NCBI RefSeq assembly: GCF_000970855.1
Contig: NZ_KQ034046.1
Span: 592,084 to 656,083 of the forward strand
Reading direction: 5' to 3'
Length of the DNA: 64,000 bases
Origin: Lactobacillus helsingborgensis
GTDB lineage: Bacteria; Bacillota; Bacilli; Lactobacillales; Lactobacillaceae
Of this stretch, positions 9,538-18,917 are shown piece after piece. The position numbers and the translations under genes are program-made. The notes under the pieces are model-generated. The model made no database searches. It worked only from the letters and a program-made list of their open reading frames with translations, and had not been told where the DNA came from. How positions within the stretch are numbered: position 1 is the stretch's first letter; each line of letters starts with the position of its first letter.

Positions 9538-9714
9538 TTTTTAAGAAAGTTTATTGACTCGTTTTAATAGTTCAAATTTACAAAAAAATAATGGTAAAAT
9601 AAAATCGAATATGAATGCATAACTGATTTTGTTCTATAATGACAGACATTTACTGCTGTGCGGTCATCTTCAAAATCTGAATTCATAAAAATAAGTTTAA
9701 AAGGAATGTTGTAA

Positions 9715-10443
9715 TTGCAACGAGCGATAGTATTTGGTGCAACTGGTGGGATCGGTCAGGCAATATGCACAGACTTGGCCAGTGCTGGTTGGTCACTTTA
9801 TGTCCATTGCAGTCAAAATTGGCAAAAAGCCTGCACAATAGCTCAAAAATTAAGTCGTAAATATCCCCAGCAGGATTTTATTCCTGTCAAACTTAATTTT
9901 CTGGCTAAAAATGACGAATTAAAAGAATTTGTTAACGGGCTTTTACCAGTTAATGCCGCTGTTTTTGCTCAGGGTATTACAGATTATAACTTTGTCAGCA
10001 GTCAATCTTTGACGAGAGTTGATGAAATTTTACAAGTCAATTTGACTGTGCCGGTTAAATTAATTGGGCTGCTTGAGCCAGCTTTGATTAAAAATGATTA
10101 TAGTCGAATTGTATTTCTGGGCTCTGTTTATGGTGGCTCTGGAAGTGCTATGGAGGCAGTTTATAGTACTTCCAAAGCTGGGCTTGCTCGTTTTGCACAA
10201 GCTTATGCCCGTGAAGTCGCTTCAGCTAATTTAACTGTTAATGTCGTTGCCCCGGGAGCTGTGAATACTGCAATGAATTCAATGCTCGCTCCTGAAGCAA
10301 TGGAAGAAGTTAAAGGCGAAATACCAGCTGGCAGGTTAGCTGAAGGCAAAGATATTTCTTATTGGGTTAAAACGCTACTTGATGCCCAATCCAGCTATTT
10401 AACTGGGCAGACAATTTACGTCAGCGGCGGCTGGCTTATTTAA
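9715..10443 (+). CDS. ymfI: YmfI-type SDR oxidoreductase (EF-P 5-aminopentanone reductase-like)
   Basis: A 242-residue short-chain dehydrogenase/reductase with the N-terminal NAD(P) motif GATGGIGQA, the conserved Asn region around VNLTVPVK, Ser in FLGSVYGG and the YSTSK catalytic pair near residue 153. In Bacillus subtilis YmfI reduces the 5-aminopentanone modification of elongation factor P; the same position between ftsK and ymfM/pgsA supports the assignment here. The start is a TTG at 9715 preceded by AAAAGGA. SDRs are functionally diverse, so the substrate rests on context. Confidence 0.8.
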   Translation: MQRAIVFGATGGIGQAICTDLASAGWSLYVHCSQNWQKACTIAQKLSRKYPQQDFIPVKLNFLAKNDELKEFVNGLLPVNAAVFAQGITDYNFVSSQSLTRVDEILQVNLTVPVKLIGLLEPALIKNDYSRIVFLGSVYGGSGSAMEAVYSTSKAGLARFAQAYAREVASANLTVNVVAPGAVNTAMNSMLAPEAMEEVKGEIPAGRLAEGKDISYWVKTLLDAQSSYLTGQTIYVSGGWLI

Positions 10444-10508
10444 ATATAAAAATAATATTGAGTATATGTTATACTCAAAGAGTAAATTATAGATTTAAAG
10501 AGGTAACT

Positions 10509-11627
10509 ATGGCAGATATCGGAGATAAATTACGCAGTGCCAGAGAGGCAAAGGGACTTTCAATTGAAGATATTGAAAAAGCAACCAAGATTCAAGGCAG
10601 ATATCTGACGGCAATTGAGCAAAATGATTTTGATAAACTTCCTGGTGATTTTTACGTAAGAGCTTTTATCAGGCAATATGCTCAAATAGTTGGATTAGAC
10701 GGCAAAAAGCTTTTAAGTGAATATCATGATGATATTCCTAAATCTGAGCCAGATGAGTTTGTTGAAGATTCAATTGATAATAAAAGCGAAGAAGTTAGCA
10801 AGACAACCAATAGTAAGAAAAAGATCTGGCAAGATTACCTTCCGCGGATTATCGTTGGGTTAGGAATTGTTGTCGTTATTCTAGTCTGCTATGTTGTCTA
10901 TGCCCATTTTTCATCCAGTCGCAATGACAATAATAATGCTGCTAACGATGTAACAGTTTCTTCTGATAATGGCAAACGTCATCATAAGACTAAAAAAGTT
11001 AAAAAGAAGACTGTTAAAATTAAAGAATTAGCTACAAATCAATATCAGATTACTGGTTTAAAAAATAATCGTAATTTAGTTGTGCGTGCTGGTAATCAGG
11101 CAACTACTGTTTCAATAGCAATGAACGGAGTTAACCAAAGTAGTCAAACTTTGACTGCGGGTCAAAAGCACACGTTGAGAATTCCTGAAACAGCACAAAC
11201 AGTGGTTGTGACTTTTAGTAACGCGCTAAGTACGTCTATTACAATTTGTGGCAGAAAAGTACCATATAACGCTCAAAGTTCAAATCTTGCTTTAACTTTC
11301 TATATTGGTAAGAGAACTAATAGTCAAACTAACCAAACTCAGCAGAATCAAAATAATTCTGGTACCACAAATCATAATTCTGAACATAATAGTTCAACTA
11401 ACCAAAATCAAGAACATAATCAGTCTACTACCAACCATAATAACGGCAGCAGCACTAATAATTCTGGTTCAACAAGTGGTCAACAAAACAATCAAACTAA
11501 CCAAAATAACCAGAATAATAATCAATCAAATCACGAAAATAATCAGACGAATAACAACCAAAATACCAATACTCATAGCGGTCATTCTGGAAATAATTCA
11601 TCTGATGGAAATGATCGTAATGAATAG
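10509..11627 (+). CDS. rodZ: RodZ/YmfM-like cytoskeletal HTH membrane protein with Asn/Gln-rich tail
   Basis: A bitopic shape-determination protein of about 372 residues. The N-terminal Xre-like HTH domain (residues 1-75, DIGDKLRSAREAKGLSIEDIE) would bind MreB. A single membrane helix lies near residues 115-135 (IIVGLGIVVVILVCYVVYAHF). It is followed by a Lys/His-rich segment, a beta-rich DUF4115-like domain, and about 100 residues almost entirely of Asn, Gln, Ser, Thr, His and Gly. The tail is much longer than in Bacillus YmfM and looks cell-wall exposed. ATG 10509 is chosen because AGAGGT precedes it. It sits between ymfI and pgsA, the usual Firmicutes order. Confidence 0.87.
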   Translation: MADIGDKLRSAREAKGLSIEDIEKATKIQGRYLTAIEQNDFDKLPGDFYVRAFIRQYAQIVGLDGKKLLSEYHDDIPKSEPDEFVEDSIDNKSEEVSKTTNSKKKIWQDYLPRIIVGLGIVVVILVCYVVYAHFSSSRNDNNNAANDVTVSSDNGKRHHKTKKVKKKTVKIKELATNQYQITGLKNNRNLVVRAGNQATTVSIAMNGVNQSSQTLTAGQKHTLRIPETAQTVVVTFSNALSTSITICGRKVPYNAQSSNLALTFYIGKRTNSQTNQTQQNQNNSGTTNHNSEHNSSTNQNQEHNQSTTNHNNGSSTNNSGSTSGQQNNQTNQNNQNNNQSNHENNQTNNNQNTNTHSGHSGNNSSDGNDRNE

Positions 11628-11654
11628 TTATTATAGTGGGAGGAAAAGTTAAGA

Positions 11655-12215
11655 ATGAATTTGCCTAATAAGTTGACGGTTTTTAGAATTTTGCTAATAC
11701 CAGTCTTTATGTTAATTGTTATTTTCGGTGGTAATGCCAGTTTTCAATTTGCTGGGAAAACTATCTACTGGAAATTAATTATTGCTGCTATTGTTTTTGC
11801 AGTTGCTTCAGCAACTGATTGGTTTGATGGTCACATTGCCAGATCACGCAATTTGGTTACTAATTTCGGTAAATTTGCTGATCCGCTGGCAGACAAAATG
11901 CTTACCATGACAGCTTTTATCATGTTAATTTCCTTGAAATTAGCTCCAGCATGGGTAATAGCTATTATTGTTTGTCGCGAATTGGCTGTTACTGGCTTAC
12001 GACTGATATTGGCAGAAAACAAAGGGCAAGTTATGGCAGCTGCTATGCCCGGTAAAATAAAAACTACTTGCCAAATGTTATCCATCATTTTTCTATTAAT
12101 TGGTGATATCTATAATATTGGTACAATCTTGCTTTACATAGCTTTGATCTTTACTATTTACTCTGGTTGGGATTATTTCCACAGCTCATGGGATGTTTTT
12201 GAAGGCTCCATGTAA
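11655..12215 (+). CDS. pgsA: CDP-diacylglycerol--glycerol-3-phosphate 3-phosphatidyltransferase PgsA
   Basis: A 186-residue integral membrane enzyme making phosphatidylglycerophosphate, the first committed step to phosphatidylglycerol and cardiolipin. The CDP-alcohol phosphotransferase signature is visible as ATDWFDGHIAR...GKFADPLADK near residues 55-80, with its metal-binding Asp residues. N-terminal PNKLTVFRILLIPVF is typical. Four to five hydrophobic helices are present. It starts 27 bases after rodZ, with GGGAGG as RBS, and is followed by a strong terminator. Confidence 0.95.
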   Translation: MNLPNKLTVFRILLIPVFMLIVIFGGNASFQFAGKTIYWKLIIAAIVFAVASATDWFDGHIARSRNLVTNFGKFADPLADKMLTMTAFIMLISLKLAPAWVIAIIVCRELAVTGLRLILAENKGQVMAAAMPGKIKTTCQMLSIIFLLIGDIYNIGTILLYIALIFTIYSGWDYFHSSWDVFEGSM

Positions 12216-12237
12216 ATTAAGTAAAAATTAAATATTA

Positions 12238-12267
12238 AAAAAACACTAACCATGTTAGTGTTTTTTT
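12238..12267 (+). terminator. Terminator after pgsA
   Basis: The stem AAACACTAAC/GTTAGTGTTT around CAT ends in a run of T. Confidence 0.92.
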
Positions 12268-12310
12268 GCATGAATTCAGGATCATACTCTGCTGTTAAGA
12301 TGAAAGGTGA

Positions 12311-12339
12311 TTGCTTAAGCGTAATTTAATTGTTAGGAT
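12311..12339 (+). promoter_or_regulatory. Candidate promoter of the opuC operon
   Basis: TTGCTT and TAGGAT are separated by 17 bases and lie 35 bases before the opuCA start, in the only sizeable gap after the pgsA terminator. The -10 is a weak match. Confidence 0.45.
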
Positions 12340-12374
12340 TAAATTAAAAGAATATTGAAGAAGGGGGAAATTTT

Positions 12375-13553
12375 ATGGTAGAAAAAATACCAGTGGTTGA
12401 ATTTAAGGATGTGTCCAAAATATATCCTAAGATGAAGAATCCAGCTGTTAATCATATTAGTTTTGAAATTGATCAGGGTGATTTTTGCTGCCTGATTGGC
12501 ACCTCTGGTTCAGGAAAGACTACTTTGATGCGAATGATCAATCGCATGAACAGTGTAACTAAAGGTGAAGTACTTGTTAACGGAAAAAATGTCAAAAGTT
12601 TTAATCCCGTCAATTTAAGACGTCACATTGGTTATGTGATTCAAAATAATGGCCTAATGCCACATATGACGATCAAAGAAAACATCGTTCTAGTTCCTAA
12701 ATTGTTGAAGTGGCCTAAAGAAAAGTTGAATGACGAGGCTAAAAAATTAATTAAAATGGCTGAATTACCAGAATCATATTTGGATCGTTATCCAACTGAA
12801 CTTTCTGGTGGGCAGCAACAAAGAATTGGTGTAGTTCGTGCACTAGCAGCTAATCAAAATTTAATCTTAATGGATGAGCCTTTTGGAGCTTTGGATCCTA
12901 TAACGCGGGAAAGTTTGCAAAATTTGGTGCAAAGCTTGCAAATGCAATTAGGCAAAACAATTGTTTTTGTAACTCATGATATGGATGAAGCTTTAAAGTT
13001 AGCTACTAAGGTAGTTGTATTACACGATGGAGAGCTGGTACAAGTAGGAACACCAGATCAAATATTGCATCATCCGGCAAATGAATATGTCAAAAGCTTA
13101 ATTGGTAAAGAACGTTTATCAGAAGCAAAATACGAAACTGTTAAAGTCAAAAACGTGATGTTAACTAATCCGACAAAAATTGATTTGGGTGCTTCACTGT
13201 CTGATGCTTTGACAATGATGAAAGAAAATCGTGTGGACACTCTTTTAGTAGTAGATCATGATGATCATTTAAAGGGCTATATTTCAATTGATGATCTTCA
13301 ACGTAACTATTCCCCAACAAATAGTGTTAGTGATATTTTAATAACCAAACTAAGTACAGTAGGACCTGAAGAATATTTGCGTGATAACTTCAGTCGCATT
13401 ATGAGTCGGAACAAGAGTTATATACCTGTCATTAATTCAGATAAAAAATTAGTTGGTATTGTGACCCGCTCAAGTTTAGTTAACGTAGTTTATGAAAAGA
13501 TATGGGGAGATAAAAGCCCATTAAAACAGCAATCAGAAAAAGAGGCGAAATAA
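12375..13553 (+). CDS. opuCA: Quaternary-amine ABC transporter, ATPase with CBS domains (OpuCA-like)
   Basis: A 392-residue ATPase of the osmoprotectant (glycine betaine/carnitine/choline) uptake family. Walker [10 protein letters not shown], the signature LSGGQQQR and Walker [14 protein letters not shown] are in the first 240 residues. Two CBS domains (about 255-375) follow; in OpuA/OpuC transporters these act as an osmotic or ionic-strength sensor. RBS GGGGG precedes ATG 12375. It heads a four-gene operon with OpuCB, OpuCC and OpuCD products. Confidence 0.92.
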   Translation: MVEKIPVVEFKDVSKIYPKMKNPAVNHISFEIDQGDFCCLIGTSGSGKTTLMRMINRMNSVTKGEVLVNGKNVKSFNPVNLRRHIGYVIQNNGLMPHMTIKENIVLVPKLLKWPKEKLNDEAKKLIKMAELPESYLDRYPTELSGGQQQRIGVVRALAANQNLILMDEPFGALDPITRESLQNLVQSLQMQLGKTIVFVTHDMDEALKLATKVVVLHDGELVQVGTPDQILHHPANEYVKSLIGKERLSEAKYETVKVKNVMLTNPTKIDLGASLSDALTMMKENRVDTLLVVDHDDHLKGYISIDDLQRNYSPTNSVSDILITKLSTVGPEEYLRDNFSRIMSRNKSYIPVINSDKKLVGIVTRSSLVNVVYEKIWGDKSPLKQQSEKEAK

Positions 13554-13554
13554 T

Positions 13555-14178
13555 ATGTCTGCCTTTTTTGTACAACATGGTTCGGAACTATTAGTCAAAA
13601 CGTGGCAGCAAATATACATTTCTGCCATTTCTTTAGCTTTGGGAATAATTGTTGCTATTCCCTTAAGTATTATTTTAATGAAATTTCCGCGAGTAGCTAA
13701 AATAGTAATTGCTATTGCTAGTATGTTACAAACCATTCCGGCTTTGGCACTTCTGGCAATGATGATTCCTTTCTTTGGCGTAGGGCGCTTGCCAGCAATA
13801 ATAGCACTTTTTTTGTATAGTCTAATGCCTATTTTACGTAATACTTATGTTGGTCTCACCGGGGTAAATCAAGATACGATAGATTCTGCCCGAGGTTTAG
13901 GTATGACTAATATGCAATTAATTTTAAAAGTTGATATTCCTTTAGCAATGCCTGTCATTATGGCGGGAATCAGACTCTCTGCTATTTATGTTATTGCATG
14001 GGCTACTCTTGCTTCATATATTGGAGCAGGTGGTTTGGGCGACTTTATTTTTAACGGACTTAGTCTATATCAAACTGACCTAATTTTTGGGGGTACTATT
14101 CCTGTAATTATTTTAGCCCTGTTAACAGATTATCTATTAGGTAAACTTGAACGTAAACTAACGCCAAAGGGAATATAG
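13555..14178 (+). CDS. opuCB: Osmoprotectant ABC transporter permease (OpuCB-like)
   Basis: A 207-residue permease with about five or six membrane helices and the inner-membrane component loop near residues 105-130 ([22 protein letters not shown]), the coupling site for the ATPase. [13 protein letters not shown] near the C-terminus is a hallmark of the OpuC/ProW family. It starts one base after opuCA. A second permease, opuCD, follows the binding protein, as in Bacillus and Listeria OpuC systems, where two different permeases form the channel. Confidence 0.92.
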   Translation: MSAFFVQHGSELLVKTWQQIYISAISLALGIIVAIPLSIILMKFPRVAKIVIAIASMLQTIPALALLAMMIPFFGVGRLPAIIALFLYSLMPILRNTYVGLTGVNQDTIDSARGLGMTNMQLILKVDIPLAMPVIMAGIRLSAIYVIAWATLASYIGAGGLGDFIFNGLSLYQTDLIFGGTIPVIILALLTDYLLGKLERKLTPKGI

Positions 14179-14191
14179 GGAGGTGCTAATC

Positions 14192-15127
14192 ATGAAAAGA
14201 TATTTGCAAAAAATATTAGTGATGATTACTGCCTTTTTAATAATGATAACCACGAGTGCATGTGGATTACCCGGTCTTTCCGATAGTGAAGGCAGTCAAG
14301 AAAATATCAGAATAACGGCACTTACTACTACTGAATCTCAAGTTATGGCCAATATCATTGCGCAACTTATTGAACACGAAACATCATATAAAACCTCAAT
14401 AGTTAATAATTTGGGCTCTGCACCAATGCAGCATCAAGCTTTATATCGTCATGATGCTGATATACAAGCTGCCGCTTACGATGGTGGCGAACTAACTGCC
14501 AATCTATTGTTACCGGCAATTAAAGATTCTCAAAAAGCAAATAACACTGTCAGACGGGAAGTAAAGAAAAGATGGGATCAAACTTATTTACACACCTATG
14601 GCTTTGCAAATAATTATGCTTTTATGGTGAGAGCCAAAGACCAAAAGAAATATCACCTTTACAAAATTTCTGATTTAAAAAAGGTCAAAGATAAGTTTTC
14701 TGTTGGTATAGCTTCTGAGTGGATCAATGCTCCCGGTGTGGGTTATCCTGCATTTCAAACGGCCTATGGCATTACTTTTACTAAAGCTCATCCTATGAAT
14801 ATTGGCTTGGTATATTCTGCTTTAAAGAGCGGCAAAATGGATGTCATCTTGGGTTATTCTACGGATGGCCGCATCGACAGTTATCACCTGCACTTATTAA
14901 AAGATGATAAACATTTCTTTCCCCCATATAATTGTGGCATGTTAATTAATAATTATATATTAAGGCAGCACCCTGAATTAAAACCAATACTGAAACGCTT
15001 GGTTGGAAATGTAAGTGTGCATGATATTCGTAAAATGAATTACCAAGTAGATGATAAACTGCTTGAACCAGCTACTGTAGCTCACCAGTTCTTGGTAAAG
15101 CATAATTACTTTAGGGGGGAGAAATAA
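14192..15127 (+). CDS. opuCC: Osmoprotectant-binding lipoprotein (OpuCC-like)
   Basis: A 311-residue exported binding protein for quaternary ammonium compatible solutes. The signal peptide covers about residues 1-26, with a lipobox-like TTSAC ending in Cys, so it is probably a lipid-anchored protein on the outer face of the membrane. Two lobes follow (SMOTC-type: ITALTTTESQVMANIIAQ at the start, GYSTDGRIDSYHLHLLKDD near residue 225). ATG 14192 is preferred over the upstream GTG because GGGAGG at 14178-14183 is well spaced. The lipobox lacks the usual Leu/Val at -3. It overlaps opuCD by one base. Confidence 0.9.
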   Translation: MKRYLQKILVMITAFLIMITTSACGLPGLSDSEGSQENIRITALTTTESQVMANIIAQLIEHETSYKTSIVNNLGSAPMQHQALYRHDADIQAAAYDGGELTANLLLPAIKDSQKANNTVRREVKKRWDQTYLHTYGFANNYAFMVRAKDQKKYHLYKISDLKKVKDKFSVGIASEWINAPGVGYPAFQTAYGITFTKAHPMNIGLVYSALKSGKMDVILGYSTDGRIDSYHLHLLKDDKHFFPPYNCGMLINNYILRQHPELKPILKRLVGNVSVHDIRKMNYQVDDKLLEPATVAHQFLVKHNYFRGEK

Positions 15128-15792
15128 TGTCTCATTTATCTTTATGGCAACAATTTATTTATTATTACGCCCATAATGGCAGTTACGTATTAACACAATT
15201 TAATCGCACTTTTTTAATTTCAATTTACGGTGTTCTATTTGCTGCGGTGATCGGTATTCCTGTGGGAATTTTTATCTCTCGTAATGGTCATTTAGGTGAT
15301 TTTGTGGTTGGAATTGCCAACTTTATCCAAACCATTCCTTCCCTTGCTCTCTTATCTATTGTCATGATTGGTTTAGGGTTAGGCGTTATGACTGTTATTG
15401 TCACTGTAACGCTTTATTCACTTTTGCCCATAATTAAAAACACTTATACTGGCATGAGTAACGTCAACAAAAACGTCATTGATTCAGGAAAAGGAATGGG
15501 CATGACTAAGTTTCAGTTACTTTATATGGTGCGCTTGCCTTTATCGATGTCTGTGATAATAGCCGGTTTAAAAAATGCGCTGGTAATTGCTATTGGTATT
15601 ACATCAATTGGCTCATTTGTCGGTGCTGGCGGATTAGGTGACATCATTATTCGTGGTACTAATGCCACTAATGGTAGTGCAATTATATTAGCTGGTGCTC
15701 TCCCTACAGCCTTGATGGCGATTTTAGCTGACATTATTTTGAATTTTCTCCAAAAACTGTTACAACCAAAAGGGTTAAAGAAAATAAATTAA
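15127..15792 (+). CDS. opuCD: Osmoprotectant ABC transporter permease (OpuCD-like)
   Basis: A 221-residue second permease of the OpuC-type system, paralogous to OpuCB. It has the coupling loop NVNKNVIDSGKGMGMTKFQLLY and the late GSFVGAGGLGDIIIRG motif. Its start overlaps the opuCC stop (TAATG), indicating translational coupling. It is the last gene of the operon; recA follows after 143 bases with its own promoter. Confidence 0.92.
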   Translation: MSHLSLWQQFIYYYAHNGSYVLTQFNRTFLISIYGVLFAAVIGIPVGIFISRNGHLGDFVVGIANFIQTIPSLALLSIVMIGLGLGVMTVIVTVTLYSLLPIIKNTYTGMSNVNKNVIDSGKGMGMTKFQLLYMVRLPLSMSVIIAGLKNALVIAIGITSIGSFVGAGGLGDIIIRGTNATNGSAIILAGALPTALMAILADIILNFLQKLLQPKGLKKIN

Positions 15793-15838
15793 AAAAAGGC
15801 CGAAAATTTTGCGTAATTATTATTGTGAATAAAAATAT

Positions 15839-15852
15839 TAAACATTTGTTCG
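15839..15852 (+). promoter_or_regulatory. LexA (SOS) box upstream of recA
   Basis: The sequence TTAACATTTGTTCG matches the Gram-positive SOS box CGAACNNNNGTTCG at all but the first two bases and lies just upstream of the recA -35. Confidence 0.65.
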
Positions 15853-15860
15853 CTTTTTCC

Positions 15861-15890
15861 TTGCAAATATACACTAAAGCAAAGTATAAT
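15861..15890 (+). promoter_or_regulatory. recA promoter
   Basis: TTGCAA and TATAAT are separated by 18 bases, with the -10 ending 45 bases before the recA start. Confidence 0.75.
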
Positions 15891-15935
15891 TATTAGGTAC
15901 TAAAATAATGAAACTAATTAGAGGAGGACAAAGTC

Positions 15936-17048
15936 TTGGCCAAAGATGAAAAACAGGCCGCATTGGAAAATGCGCTTAAGAAAATTGAGAAAAATTTTGG
16001 TAAAGGCGCCGTTATGCGAATGGGCGATAAGGCCGATACTAAGATTTCGACTATTCCCTCAGGCTCGCTTGCTCTTGATGCAGCCTTGGGTGTTGGCGGC
16101 TATCCCCGGGGTAGAATTGTAGAAATATATGGACCAGAGTCTTCTGGTAAAACTACTGTTGCGCTACATGCAGTAGCTGAAGTGCAAAAAAGAGGCGGAA
16201 CTGCTGCCTATATTGATGCTGAAAATGCCATGGATCCGGCATATGCCGAAGCTTTAGGCGTTGATGTTGACTCACTAATCTTATCTCAACCCAATACTGG
16301 TGAAGAAGGATTGCAAATTGCTGATACTTTAATTACAAGTGGCGCAATTGATATTTTAGTTGTTGATTCGGTTGCAGCACTTGTACCTCAAGCCGAAATT
16401 GACGGAGAAATGGGCGATAGCCATGTTGGTCTGCAAGCTCGTTTGATGAGCCAAGCCCTCCGTAAACTTTCTGGTAATATCAATAAGACTAAAACTATTG
16501 CAATCTTCATTAACCAAATTCGTGAAAAAGTCGGCATTATGTTTGGTAATCCTGAAACTACCCCTGGTGGTCGTGCGCTTAAGTTCTACGCAACTATTCG
16601 CTTGGAGATTAGAAGAGCCGAAAAGATTAAGCAAACTGGTGGAGAAATCACCGGTAACCGTGTGAAAATTAAAGTTGTCAAAAATAAGGTTGCTCCACCT
16701 TTTAAAGTTGCTGAAGTTGATATGATGTACGGCAAAGGTATCTCTCAAAGTGGTGAACTTCTTGATATGGCAGCCGACAAAGACATTATCGCAAAGGCTG
16801 GTTCATGGTATTCATATAACGATGAACGAATTGGACAAGGGCGCGAAAACGCTAAAAAGTATCTGGAAGATAATCCGGAAGTTTATGATGAAGTGCAGAA
16901 ACAGGTTCGTCAGGCCTACGGTATTGACGAGGAATCAGTTGCTGAGCGCGAAGACCCAGAAAAAATAAAAGAGAAGAAAGCTAAAAACGCTGCAAATACA
17001 GAAAGGGAAGCTTCTGCTAAAAAAGAAGCCGACAGCAAAAGCAATTAG
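15936..17048 (+). CDS. recA: Recombinase RecA
   Basis: A 370-residue RecA that forms filaments on single-stranded DNA, drives strand exchange and triggers LexA cleavage. Walker [10 protein letters not shown] lies at about residues 66-74, [12 protein letters not shown] is Walker B, and [14 protein letters not shown] and the L2 region are intact. The C-terminal tail is Lys/Glu-rich. The TTG start at 15936 follows a perfect AGGAGG. It has its own promoter with an SOS-type box, and a terminator follows. Its usual neighbour cinA is missing; the opuC operon is there instead. Confidence 0.98.
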   Translation: MAKDEKQAALENALKKIEKNFGKGAVMRMGDKADTKISTIPSGSLALDAALGVGGYPRGRIVEIYGPESSGKTTVALHAVAEVQKRGGTAAYIDAENAMDPAYAEALGVDVDSLILSQPNTGEEGLQIADTLITSGAIDILVVDSVAALVPQAEIDGEMGDSHVGLQARLMSQALRKLSGNINKTKTIAIFINQIREKVGIMFGNPETTPGGRALKFYATIRLEIRRAEKIKQTGGEITGNRVKIKVVKNKVAPPFKVAEVDMMYGKGISQSGELLDMAADKDIIAKAGSWYSYNDERIGQGRENAKKYLEDNPEVYDEVQKQVRQAYGIDEESVAEREDPEKIKEKKAKNAANTEREASAKKEADSKSN

Positions 17049-17061
17049 TTTTGAAGAAATA

Positions 17062-17098
17062 GACCTTGACTTGTGAAAACAAGTTAAGGTTTTTTCTT
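17062..17098 (+). terminator. Terminator after recA
   Basis: The stem ACCTTGACTTG/CAAGTTAAGGT, with G-T pairing, is followed by six T. Confidence 0.88.
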
Positions 17099-17103
17099 GT
17101 CGT

Positions 17104-17132
17104 TTGACATAATCCCCGTGGTTCTTTATCAT
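17104..17132 (+). promoter_or_regulatory. rny promoter
   Basis: TTGACA and TATCAT are spaced by exactly 17 bases, directly after the recA terminator. Confidence 0.75.
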
Positions 17133-17180
17133 TAATATTGTGTGAATAATCTAAAAAAATAAAAAAAGGCGATAGAAATC

Positions 17181-18812
17181 ATGACAAGTAAATTTTTGAT
17201 TCCCGTCGCGATTGCTATTATTTCAATTATATTAGGCATAGTTATTGGGTATGTTATCCGTAAAAGTGCTTGGGAGAAAAAAGCTCGGAACGCCCAAAAC
17301 GATGCCGATCATATTTTAAGCGAAGCTAAAGCACGAGTTGATGCTGCAAAAGCTGAAGTCAATGCACAGAAGCAAGCGGCTGATGCTATAAAACAAAGTG
17401 CACAAAACACAAAGAAAGAAAAAATTCTTGAAGCTCAAGAGCAAATTCAGGATTACCGACAAAAAGTTGAAGATGAATTAAACGATAAGCGTGATACGAT
17501 TGCGCGTGATCAAAATCGTTTAACACAAAGAGAGGATACTCTCGATCATAAGAACTCTTTGCTAAAAGAAAAAGAGGACGATTTAGCTAAAAAAGACGAA
17601 CAGCTAGAAAAAAAGCAAACTGAATTAACCACTAAATTACAAAAAGCTGATGAATTAGTTGAACAGACTACGCAAAAGCTTTATGAAGTAGCCCATTTAG
17701 ACAAGGAACAGGCTAAAAAGCTGGTTCTAAATCAATTAGCAGATGAGCTAGTTAAAGAGCGGGCTGAAATGATTAGCAACAGCAATGAAGAAGTAAAAGC
17801 GAAGGCTGATCATTATGCTCGTAAAATAATTATTGATGCTATTCAAAGCAGCTCAGCTGATACAGTAGCTGAAACCACAGTATCAGTGGTAGATTTACCT
17901 AATGAAGAAATGAAGGGTCGAATTATTGGTCGTGAAGGACGCAATATTAGATCATTTGAAGCACTCACAGGAGTAGATTTAATAATTGATGATACTCCTA
18001 AAGTTGTAACTCTAAGCGGTTTTGATGCGATTAGGCGTGAAATTGCTAAAAGGGCAATGGAACGCCTGATTAAAGACGGGCGAATTCATCCGGCTAGAAT
18101 TGAAGAGACAGTTGATAAGGCTCGTAAAGAAGTTAATGATGACATTTACGAAGCGGGCGAAAGCGCTCTAATGGAGTTAGGGATTCATAAAATGAATCCT
18201 GAGTTGGTTAAAATATTGGGTAGGCTCAAATACCGGACATCTTATGGTCAAAATGTATTGGGACACTCAATTGAAGTTGCAAAGTTAGCTGGAACAATGG
18301 CTGCGGAGCTTGGATTAAATGAAAAATTAGCGGTTCGCGCGGGATTATTACACGATATTGGAAAAGCAGTCGACCATGATATTGAAGGTTCACACGTAGA
18401 AATAGGTGTGGAATTGACAAGAAAATATCATGAGCCGGATGTGGTTGTTAATGCAATTGCGGCGCATCACGGGGATGTGCCTAAGTTATCATTTATTGCT
18501 GAATTGGTAGTGGCAGCAGATACGATTTCTTCTGCAAGACCCGGTGCCAGAAGTGAAAGTTTGGAGAATTACATTAGAAGACTGACTGACCTTGAGCAAA
18601 TAGCAAATAGGTATGATGGAGTTAAACAGGCATACGCTATTCAAGCTGGGCGAGAAGTGCGGGTGATGGTTGAACCCGATAAGATTTCAGACGATCGCAT
18701 TACAGTTTTAGCACGTGATATTCGTAATCAGATTGAAAAAGAACTTGATTACCCAGGTAATATTAAAATAACAGTTATTCGTGAAAAACGTGCTGTATCA
18801 ATTGCAAAATAA
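17181..18812 (+). CDS. rny: Ribonuclease Y
   Basis: A 543-residue membrane-anchored endoribonuclease that initiates mRNA turnover. The N-terminal helix (residues 4-24) anchors it. A long charged coiled coil follows (about 25-195). A KH domain ([28 protein letters not shown]) precedes the HD domain with its LLHDIGKA metal-binding motif near residue 390. Length and domain order are normal for the family. It is transcribed alone between two terminators. Confidence 0.97.
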   Translation: MTSKFLIPVAIAIISIILGIVIGYVIRKSAWEKKARNAQNDADHILSEAKARVDAAKAEVNAQKQAADAIKQSAQNTKKEKILEAQEQIQDYRQKVEDELNDKRDTIARDQNRLTQREDTLDHKNSLLKEKEDDLAKKDEQLEKKQTELTTKLQKADELVEQTTQKLYEVAHLDKEQAKKLVLNQLADELVKERAEMISNSNEEVKAKADHYARKIIIDAIQSSSADTVAETTVSVVDLPNEEMKGRIIGREGRNIRSFEALTGVDLIIDDTPKVVTLSGFDAIRREIAKRAMERLIKDGRIHPARIEETVDKARKEVNDDIYEAGESALMELGIHKMNPELVKILGRLKYRTSYGQNVLGHSIEVAKLAGTMAAELGLNEKLAVRAGLLHDIGKAVDHDIEGSHVEIGVELTRKYHEPDVVVNAIAAHHGDVPKLSFIAELVVAADTISSARPGARSESLENYIRRLTDLEQIANRYDGVKQAYAIQAGREVRVMVEPDKISDDRITVLARDIRNQIEKELDYPGNIKITVIREKRAVSIAK

Positions 18813-18819
18813 AGAAAGA

Positions 18820-18849
18820 GGATTGAACCTAAAGAATTCAATCCTTTTT
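18820..18849 (+). terminator. Terminator after rny
   Basis: The stem GGATTGAA/TTCAATCC is followed by five T. Confidence 0.9.
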
Positions 18850-18858
18850 AGTTGTAAT

Positions 18859-18887
18859 TTGTGCATTTTTATTCCACCCTGTATAAT
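18859..18887 (+). promoter_or_regulatory. tagO promoter
   Basis: TTGTGC and TATAAT are spaced by 17 bases, 30 bases before the tagO start. Confidence 0.6.
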
Positions 18888-18917
18888 TAAGACAACTATA
18901 AATGAAAGTAGCCGACC

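Noticed and set aside
11305..11652. ORF of 115 codons in another frame over the rodZ tail
   Set aside because: It is a shadow of the AAT/CAA-rich low-complexity coding sequence, with no RBS and an Ile/Leu/Thr-repeat composition.
12268..12374. Riboswitch or other structured leader before opuCA
   Set aside because: The 107 bases show only a promoter-like pair and no recognisable stem array.
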